Shown here: piece after piece, positions 57,192 through 64,000 of the stretch
Numbering within the stretch: the first letter of the stretch is position 1
Layout: the number at the start of each line of letters is the position of its first letter
From: Magnolia sinica
Taxonomy: Eukaryota; Streptophyta; Magnoliopsida; Magnoliales; Magnoliaceae
Assembly: GCF_029962835.1 (NCBI RefSeq)
Contig: NC_080588.1
Location: 46,545,001-46,609,000 of the forward strand
Length of the DNA: 64,000 nucleotides
Direction of reading: 5' to 3'
Notes under the pieces: generated by a model
The model's input: the letters and a program-made list of their open reading frames with translations, nothing else
What the model was told of the DNA's origin: nothing
The model's database searches: none
Program-made: the position numbers and the translations under genes

Positions 57192-58640
57192 CCTCTCCCC
57201 AGCTTGGAAAAACTTGACCCCGGTGGGTTGGGAGCTTGATCCCTCTTGTACAAATTCGGATTAAGACAGTGAAAATTAGAAGTTGTAATCCATGTGCAAT
57301 CGGAAATCGGTCTACCCTTCCATTTGACAAGGAACTTGTGATATCTGCCATCCTTAGTAGACACTAATTGATCGTCGTACATGTCTTCAATCTCTTCACT
57401 TACAGTAGGCACAGAAGGCAACCTTATGGTTTGCTTTTCATATCCTTCATCTTCATGGTAACCATGATAAATAGTCAAGTCTTCAACATTGAATGTTGGG
57501 CTGATATGAAAATCTTCTGGCAACTCCAAAACATAAGCATTAGCGCTGATCTTCTTCAATATTTTGAAAGGACCTACACTCCTAGAGTGAAGCTTTTGAT
57601 ATCTCCCTCTAGGAAATCTTTCTGGTTGGAGGCATACCACCTTGTCACCCTCGAATTCCACGAAGGGCCAATGCAAATTAGCTTGCTCTTTATATCTTTC
57701 ATTTCTGGTTACTATCTTCCTTCTTACCTTTTCATGGATGTCATGCATATGACGGGAAAAAGTTTCAGCCTCTCCTCGCTCGGTCGCACAGTTATAGGCA
57801 AGGCAATCAAATCAATGGGTTGTCTTGGCTTTATTCTCAACACTACCTCAAATGGTGATAATCCAGTTGACCGATTAACTGAACTGTTATAAGCAAATTC
57901 AGCCATATACAGAATCTGATCCCACCTCGAAACATGATCGCCAACTAAGCATCGTAATAGATTTCTCAAACTCTAGTTAACCACCTCCGTCTAACCATCT
58001 ATTTAAGGATAATATGCAGCCGAGAACTTGAGCTTGGTGCTCATAATCTTCCACAATATTTTCCATAAGTAACTCATAAACTTCACGTCCCTATTAGATA
58101 CAATAAATTTTGGCACACCGTGTAAGCGAACTACCTCCCAGAAGAACAAGGTGGATATCTTTAGAGCATATGAGGCCTTAGAGCAAGGAATAAAATGACT
58201 CATCTTGGAAAAGCGATCTACAATGACAAAGATGGAATCATTCCCTCGTACAGTCTTTGGCAAGCCCAAAACAAAATCCTTACTGATGTCTTGCCATGAT
58301 TATAGAGTTATGGGCAGCGATGTGTATAAACTTGTATTTTTTTTTTGTCCTTTGGCAAGTTGGCAAATTCAACATTGTTGTACCCATCTCGCCACATCTC
58401 GCTTCAATGGAGGCCAATTAAATCTATCTTCTACGAGAGCAACTGTCTTATCAAGCCCAAAATGACCACTAAGGCCACCCGAGTGTAATTCTTGCATCAC
58501 TGCTCTGCAAGCCAAGTATACATAGACGAGTTCCAAAGAAGAGATACCTATTATGCACACTAAACCTTGGGTGACGTGCTTGCTGCCCGGTATGAAAATC
58601 CACGTAAGTCTAATCAAAATCACCATTGCCCCTGTAATCA
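57125..58640 (-). pseudogene. Chromovirus integrase and chromodomain, broken
   Basis: 58369-58626 has the zinc-binding end: LHSGGLSGHFGLDKTVALVE, then CCPPLKRDV-like text ending WVQQC. 58003-58269 has the core: [20 protein letters not shown] and [13 protein letters not shown], with Asn before the second Asp block. 57724-57969 reads WDQILYMAEFAYNSSVNRST and GLSPFEVV. 57125-57748 is the C-terminal domain and chromodomain: RFPRGRYQKLHSRSVGPFKI, DFHISPTFNVEDLTIYH, DGRYHKFLVKWKGRPISDCT and WITTSNF. The last frame continues through the PPT into the LTR as SFSKLGRGDGGLK. Stops separate the pieces. The chromodomain would direct integration toward particular chromatin. Confidence 0.88.
57192..57203 (-). 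other. Polypurine tract inside the pol frame
   Basis: GGGGAGAGG (57192-57200) with preceding AGCT on the minus strand, adjacent to the LTR start at 57191. It is translated as part of KLGRGDGG at the end of pol. Confidence 0.7.
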
Positions 58641-58699
58641 GGCTTTATCTAGTTGAAGCCGATCAATTTTACTGACGTTGTTGTCAACCGCTTTGTTCT

Positions 58700-59830
58700 C
58701 AACTCCCGACCTATGTTTCAGCACAAAGGGGAATTCTTGGAGAAAAGCACTTCATTTGGCATGCCTATGACTTAACTTCTTCTAGGAATTGAGATACTTG
58801 AGTGCTTCATGGTCAAAGTAAACAACAAACTCTTTGCCGGTGAGTTAATGCTGCCAATGCCTCAATGTCTGCACTACTACGTAAAATTCCACATCATATG
58901 TTGAGTACTTCTGTTTGTTTTCATTCAACTTTTCATTAAAGTAAACCACTGGGTACTCATCTTGACTACTACAATACCAACATGAGAAGTATCACAAGCA
59001 ACTTCGAAGACTTTATTGAAGTTTGGCAGTTGAAGAACCGGAGCTGCAATCATCTTAGCTTTTATATCTTCAAAAGCTTTTGTAGCTGCCTTAGTCCACA
59101 CAAACTGCCCCTTTTTCAAACACAAAGTAATTGGTGCCATATTGGTGCTGAAATTTTTGAGAAATCTCATGTAGAAGGCAGATAGTCCATGGAAACTTCG
59201 CACTTCGAGCACATTAGTAGGAATATGCTAGGCCAACATTGCTTTTACTTTATCTAGGTTAGCTTATACACCATGTGAAGAGACCACGAAGCCAAGAAAG
59301 ATCACACTCGCACTCATAAAAGTGCACTTCTTCAAGTTAACGTAGAGTTTTTCTTTTCTGAGAACTCTTATAACTTGTCAAAGGTGATTAATGTGTTCGG
59401 AAGCCTTTTTGCTATATACAAGCATATCATCAAAATAGACAACAACGAAGCAATCGATAAAGGGTCGTAGTACCTGAGTCATTACTCACATGAAGGTACT
59501 AGGAGCATTGGTCAGTCCGAACGGCATAACCAACCATTCGTAGAGCCTATCCTTTGTTTTGAATGTTGTCTTCCGCTCATTCCCAGGTCTGATCCATATC
59601 TGGTGGTAACCACTTCTCAAGTCAATATTCAAAAAGACCCTGGAACTAGCCAACATGTTGAGCATATCATCAAGTCGTGGTACTGGGAAGTAGTACTTGA
59701 CGATTATTTTATTTATGGCACGGCTGTCCACACACATTCGCCAACTTCCATCTTTCTTTACTATCAATAAGGCCGGGACAACACACATCCTTTCTTTGAT
59801 GAAGCCTTTCTTCAACAATTCGTTAACCTA
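58700..59830 (-). pseudogene. Chromovirus reverse transcriptase-RNase H, broken
   Basis: 59486-59818 covers [11 protein letters not shown] (start), [40 protein letters not shown] and [14 protein letters not shown]. After one stop the DNA encodes [11 protein letters not shown] near 59425-59460, so the YxDD core is intact. 58925-59212 has the connection/RNase H start: EVRSFHGLSAFYMRFLKNFS, then FEVACDTSHVGIVV. RNase H proper (58700-58920) is heavily shifted. Non-functional. Confidence 0.85.
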
Positions 59831-60414
59831 CTTCTTTAACTCAACATACTGGGTCGGATTCATCCTGTAGGCTAGTAGATTAGGAAGCATAGATCTCGGG
59901 ACAGGGTCGATAACATGCTGAATGTCCCTCATAGGAGGTAATTCATCCGGCAACTCATCAGGTACCAGATTTGAAAATTCAAACACCAACCTTTCTACCT
60001 GCAGATTCATCACTTGCCCCTTTGTCGAGACCTTGCCTTTAACCTCCCGCATCATTAGAGCATACATAACAATTCCTTTGTTCTCTTCCTCAAATTGTCT
60101 CAAAGACAAAACATTGGATGACTTCTTTGCATCGACTCTCCTTTTCATTGGCTCGCTTGCTTTCATAGGCATAAGGAGAATCTTCTTGCCATTAAATTTG
60201 AAAGTAAATGTGTTGGCCTCCCATCACTAAACACCTTTCGGTCATAAAGCCAAGGCCTCCCAAAAAGTATATGAGAGATGTTCATGCGAACTGCATTGAA
60301 CCAAATGGAATCTTCATAGTGGCCTATCTTGAAGCTCACCAAGCACCTCGTGGATACTAGAATGGTCATGTCATTGACCCATGCAATCTTATAGGGTTGT
60401 GGATGTGACTCCAC
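59828..60414 (-). pseudogene. Chromovirus protease and pol linker remnant
   Basis: 60163-60414 holds the second half of an aspartic protease domain: YKIAWVNDMTILVSTRCLVS, then HILFGRPWLYDRKV. 59828-60172 continues with MREVKGKVSTKGQV and the RT start LVPDELPDELPPMRDIQHVI. The catalytic D-S/T-G end of the protease lies upstream in damaged sequence near 60420-60520. Confidence 0.75.
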
Positions 60415-60538
60415 CAGTAATTACATCTTCCCAACCAGCTCTTGTGATACCACATTTGAGCAACTTGCCCCCATCAATAATCAGGTTACAAACCTTATCA
60501 CCACACCCAACTCTAGTTTAGTAAAGAGTAGTCTGTCA

Positions 60539-61483
60539 CTAATCTTCAATCGCTTCCTTCTTAAGGGCCATGAGTACTCTCCGAACAATGGCCAATATTC
60601 CATCTTCCGAGTTGCATGCATGTGTCTTCTTGTTGTTCATTGGCCTCACATGGATCTTTTTCCCTTTTGGATTCATTATCCTCCTTTCGCACAAATAACA
60701 TTGACTTTCTGAGGGCAACATGCTACATCATGCCCCTTTCCACCATGCCAAAAGAGGTGGCTTTGAATTTACAGGCTTGCTAGTTGTTGCATTACCAAGA
60801 ATCCTGGTTGTCCGACTGATTTCAGCACCTCTTCAATTCATCAACTCCCCGACAACTGCGCCAAATCTTCTCTCAACAGTATGTCTAAGTTGTTGCTCAA
60901 TTTTCAAGGCTAATTGGAATGCATCATCTATTCCATAAAGTCTCATAGTAAACATCTCTCTTTGAATTTCAGATCTAAGGCTTGATTTGAAACGAGAGAG
61001 TATGACATTCATCCTCATTAATTTGACAACGGACCATGAGCTCGTTGAAGCACTCCATGTATTCTTCCACTGCCATGTTCCCTTGCCGAAGTTTGATCAG
61101 CTGTTCACAAAGCATATCCTCATAATCAAGAGGAAGATACTTCTCTTTTAACTTCAATTTCATCTCCTCTCAATGAACAATATGTGACTAGCCAAGTCAA
61201 TACATATGGTCTTCCACACTTCTCCACCAAACACGAGTATGCCCCTTAGGCTTCATCTTCGCAAATGAGACTTAACACTTATCATCCATGTCATGCCATT
61301 AAAAGTAATCCCCGAACGTTGTCAACCAATCAAGGAATCGATTCGGCTTAAACTTGCCAATGAAATCAGGCACGTCTATTCTCACCTTCTTCGTAATATC
61401 GTCAGTCACATAGTTACGTTCAGGTCTGCCCCCTCCAAAATACCTTGGTACAGTCTCCATAAATGACGTTGTGGAGCAATGGG
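60539..61483 (-). pseudogene. Chromovirus gag remnant
   Basis: 61299-61483 reads VRIDVPDFIGKFKPNRFLDW, then LTTFGDYF, the capsid start typical of chromovirus gag. 60975-61163 reads MKLKLKEKYLPLDYEDMLCE, then MAVEEYMECFNELMVRC. 60833-61018 reads RFKSSLRSEIQREMFTMRLY. A zinc-knuckle-like stretch (C-F/W-x-GGKGHDVAC type across frames) lies near 60710-60755. It is cut at 61483 by the insertion that follows. Confidence 0.82.
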
Positions 61484-62706
61484 TGATGGGGACATCCCGC
61501 ACACCAGGGGACACCCCGCACACCACCCCCCTACGCTCATACGCCAGAAGGAGGGCCCCACCATCGATCTGAATCGATAATGACGTCTAAGGAAGACCTC
61601 CTAGCTAGAAGACGAAGTTTTGATTCAAAAGAGTGGGCCCGTTAGTCAAGAAAAGCCCATCATGGGATCTCATGATCGTGGCCCACTAGTCGGATTGATT
61701 TCGTATTTTAGGTTTTGCTTATTGTTATTATTTAGAACATCATGAACGCTTTGGATTTCTTTGTTTGGTTTTTATTTTAGTTTACTCATCACCAAGTAAT
61801 AGGTTGCGCACATGGCGCGAGTTTAGGGGTATAGGATTTTTCTTATAAATAGGCACCCCTTGTAGTTCTTTTAATTCATTCAAGTTTAATAAAAATTCTT
61901 GCTTTATTTTTTTACTCTCTTAGTGAGTTGTGGAAGAATTCAAAAGTAGGTGCGAAGCCCTCCATTTTCGAAGGGCTAACTACCATGGTGCAAAGCCACA
62001 TCGATCCCAATTCACCCCCATCCTCCATCATCTCTCTTTTTCATCTTCTACCACCATTCGTACTTCAAATTCGTCCTTTGTTGCAGCAGTTTTCTTCTTT
62101 ACAACAAAATTTCAGATTTTGACCGTGCATGAGGGTTGAAACTTCGGCGGAGCACCACGCACAAGCCGTAGCTTGGATTGACCTGAAACTTCGGAGTTTT
62201 GGAGCACACCCCTGGCCGACCAGGGCCAAGGAGAGCTTTTCAGCAATCGACGCCCCCTCCCAGGTGTGGCTAGGTACCTGCGCACGTGCGAGCACCCCAA
62301 GCCCGCTATCCACGCGTGGGAACAGTTTTTTGGATTAGGTTTTTCTCTTGTTTCCCGCTTTTCATCCCTAATTTTATAAACCCTAACCCTAAATTGTCCT
62401 AAATCCCCAATTTTTATCTCTTTTCTCACCCTCAGGGTTCCTTGATTTAAAATTGGTAAATTCCTTGGATTATGGATTGATTATCATGCATGTGTGGATG
62501 ATTTCTATTTCCCTTTGAGTATTGTTTGGTCCATAATTTTATTGCTCGAGTCCTAGCCTGTGTAGGCCTGGACCCGCACAGATTCCCCTAGCTTGAATGT
62601 TTGAACTTTTGTGTGGGATGTGGAATTTATATGTTATTGTTTCTGAATTAGTATGATCTAAGCCTGAAATCTTGCATATCATATTTAAATTTCATGTCCT
62701 GCATCA
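61484..62706 (+). repeat. 5' LTR
   Basis: 1223 bases beginning TGATGGGGACATCCCGC and ending TGTCCTGCATCA, a TGATG...CATCA inverted terminus. It contains TATAAATAG at 61844-61852. A + strand solo LTR homologue in reverse orientation occurs at 53088-54268. Confidence 0.87.
61844..61852 (+). promoter_or_regulatory. TATA box in LTR
   Basis: TATAAATAG followed about 30 bases later by TTCTTTTAATTCATTCAAG, a plausible transcription start region. It is conserved as TATAAAT in the related solo LTR (53911-53917, minus). Confidence 0.65.
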
Positions 62707-62710
62707 AATT

Positions 62711-62728
62711 TGATATCAGAGCTTAGAG
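62711..62728 (+). other. Primer-binding site (tRNA-iMet type)
   Basis: TGATATCAGAGCTTAGAG, four bases after the LTR end. It differs from TGGTATCAGAGC by one base in the core. Confidence 0.8.
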
Positions 62729-62869
62729 TTCTTATAGGGGAATGCATTACATGTTTAGGGTTTAGTTGTTTATGTCCATTAGGCATCAATTCTCATCATA
62801 TATGGTTGTTTAGAGGTCCATAAACCCTGACATAAGCTGCTGAAATTTTCTGTTATCCCCTTATTTAAA

Positions 62870-63420
62870 TTATTTTAGAAATTAACTTAGCTTTCTATTC
62901 CTAGGTTTAGAAACTTTCCTTTTCAGTTTTTAGAAACTAATTCTTTAGAAACTTTTTTAATCTGTTTTTAGAAACTAATTTCATTTCCTTTTTCTTTCTT
63001 AGAAACTAGTTTACTTTTTCTTTTTTAGAAACTAGCTTACTTTCTATTTTTAGAAACTTTTCTTTTTCTTTTTTTTAGAAACTAGGTTGCTTTTTAGAAA
63101 CTTTCCTAATTTGTTTTTTAGAAACTTTCCTAATTTGTTTTTTAAAAACTTTACTTTTTTGTTTTTAGAAACTTTACTTTTTCGTTTTTAGAAACTAGGT
63201 TGCTTTTTTTTTTTTGAAACTTTCCTAATTTGCTTTTTTTAGAAACTTTCCTAATTTGTTTTTAAGAAACTTTCCTTTTTTCGTTTTTAGAAACTAGGTT
63301 GCTTTTTTAGAAACTTTCCTAATTTGTTTTTCAGAAACTTTCCTTTTTCTTTTTTTAGAAACTAGGTTGTTTCTTAAATAAAAATAAAAAAATAAAAAAA
63401 TAAAAAAATCTTATATTTTA
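62870..63420 (+). repeat. Leader tract of TTTAGAAACT repeats
   Basis: More than twenty TAGAAACT motifs alternating with TTCCTAATTTGTTTTT and TTCTTTTT spacers. It is the untranslated leader before gag. The same motif on the sense strand fills the leaders of the two Athila-like elements. No gene. Confidence 0.92.
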
Positions 63421-63429
63421 ACAACTATA

Positions 63430-63627
63430 TTGCTGAATTTTGGTTTGCACCCTACACTAAACATGGAACAACTGCTAGAATCACTAAACAAGCTGTCCCA
63501 GCAGATCGAGTCTTTGGATAAGCACTTGAAAATGGACCAATGCTTTGAACAACTTGATGTGCGCATTACCCAACTAAAGACCATCGTCAGGACAAACCCC
63601 ACCATTGGGGTAGATGTCCAATCTTAG
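63430..63627 (+). CDS. gag N-terminal fragment
   Basis: 65 codons: MLNFGLHPTLNMEQLLESLN, then KLSQQIESLDKHLKMDQCFE and QLDVRITQLKT. Leu/Gln/Glu heptad-like spacing suggests a coiled coil, as at the start of many chromovirus gag proteins. It ends at a TAG after VDVQS. The internal Met (63463) may be the actual start. Capsid and zinc knuckle are absent. Confidence 0.6.
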   Translation: MLNFGLHPTLNMEQLLESLNKLSQQIESLDKHLKMDQCFEQLDVRITQLKTIVRTNPTIGVDVQS

Positions 63628-63636
63628 ACAAGTGGC

Positions 63637-64000
63637 TTGGAGGATAGACCAATAAATGGAGTTGGTCAAGGAATCAATTATGAGCGTGCACCCGTGGACC
63701 CACCCCATGAGGGACATCAAAACTACTATTTTGAGGGATATAACATGTGCGGCCTTGTGGCTGGAGAGAGTGCACCAGAGGCTAGTGTAAAGTTACTCAC
63801 TGAGGCCATTCCGGTAATGGATGTGTTAAATGATGTCTTTCCTGATAATCTACAGGATGAGTCTCCCCCTAGGAGGGATATGGAGCACACCAGAACATGA
63901 GACACCGTTATACTTACAGCCAAGTTTGCGTTTAATAGTTCTGTCGATGGTCCACAGGTCTTAGTTCTTATAAAGTCATTACTGGTTATAAACCTGAAAA
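63637..64000 (+). pseudogene. Fused pol scraps (RT border and integrase)
   Basis: 63637-63900 contains MDVLNDVFPDNLQDESPPRR followed by DMEH, the conserved border just before RT. From about 63918, TTTGCGTTTAATAGTTCTGT encodes FAFNSSV, matching the FAYNSSVNRST segment of integrase seen at 57850 in the neighbouring element. RT and RNase H are missing between them. It continues past the window. Confidence 0.75.

Larger units (their letters stand above)
56646..61483 (-). mobile_element. Chromovirus-type Ty3/gypsy element, 3' part
   Basis: On the minus strand, from 61483 down: gag, zinc-knuckle region, protease, RT, RNase H, integrase with chromodomain, PPT and 3' LTR (57191-56646). The 5' end is displaced beyond the window by the element inserted at 61484. 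Its LTR starts TGATGGGGG and ends ATCATCA, like the LTRs at 53088 and 61484 but shorter and otherwise different. It lies just downstream of the plant gene's last visible exon. Frames are broken at many sites. Confidence 0.87.
61484..64000 (+). mobile_element. Internally deleted Ty3/gypsy element, 5' part (runs off window)
   Basis: LTR 61484-62706, PBS 62711-62728, repeat-rich leader, gag start at 63430, then pol scraps to the window end. The element inserted into the gag of the minus-strand chromovirus; the left flank ATGGG (61479-61483) is the presumed TSD. The LTR is related to the solo LTR at 53088-54268. The order gag N-terminus, protease/RT border, integrase core within 0.6 kb shows large internal deletions, so it is non-autonomous. 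Confidence 0.85.

Noticed and set aside
57368..57892. 174-residue + strand frame
   Set aside because: Antisense to the integrase/chromodomain frame, whose protein motifs are clear on the minus strand.
1..64000. tRNA, rRNA or other structural RNA genes
   Set aside because: No cloverleaf with A/B boxes and no rRNA-like blocks were noticed by eye; the tRNA-like strings found are primer-binding sites next to LTR ends. A tRNAscan-type search would be decisive.

Overview
The window is nuclear DNA of a flowering plant. The evidence is nested LTR retrotransposons of plant Ty3/gypsy (Athila-like and chromovirus) and Ty1/copia type, primer-binding sites matching plant tRNA-Asp and tRNA-iMet 3' ends, spliced GT-AG exons of one ordinary gene, and many GGCCCACC-rich fold-back repeats. 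The lineage cannot be fixed from sequence alone; the GGCCCACC repeats recall early-diverging angiosperms such as magnoliids, but that is a weak impression.

Bases 1-48899 are one retrotransposon pile whose insertion order can be read from target-site duplications (TSDs). The outermost host is an old Ty1/copia element on the + strand (pol remnant 27772-28813, tail and PPT 44268-44551, 3' LTR ending at 48899). A decayed Athila-like element (minus strand, about 2956-27771) sits in its pol. That element received: a 4.3 kb solo LTR of a family I call L (3236-7551, TSD TCTTT); a small internally deleted gypsy element (11487-14120, TSD CATTT); and, inside its own 5' LTR, a rearranged L-family chromovirus (17193-26797, TSD CATAT) whose gag-pol core is inverted relative to its LTRs. 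The copia tail also received a third L solo LTR (28814-44262, TSD TCTCA), itself split by a second, better preserved Athila-like element (32228-43934), and a 3.4 kb solo LTR of another family (44555-47923, TSD ATTGT/ATCGT). Bases 1-2955 are a truncated L-like LTR.

Bases 48900-50630 are repeat-rich intergenic DNA ending in a fold-back MITE-like element. From 50668 a real plant gene runs on the + strand: five clean exons (50668-50812, 54993-55057, 55148-55221, 55326-55832, 55915-56005) encode 294 residues of a conserved protein whose function I do not know. Its 4.2 kb first intron holds simple repeats, a TCGAG-rich repeat and a 1.2 kb solo LTR with TSD CGAGC. Downstream exon-like segments (56006-56585) end in a stop codon but do not splice cleanly onto the gene.

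Bases 56646-61483 are a decayed chromovirus on the minus strand (3' LTR, PPT, integrase with chromodomain, RT, protease, gag). Its gag is cut by a + strand element starting at 61484 (LTR, PBS, repeat-rich leader, gag remnant fused to pol scraps) that runs off the window. No retrotransposon here is autonomous: every pol is broken. I found no new gene system; the most unusual objects are the inverted-core element, the GGCCCA-packed LTRs, the leader repeat shared by unrelated elements, and the unexplained exon-like segments.
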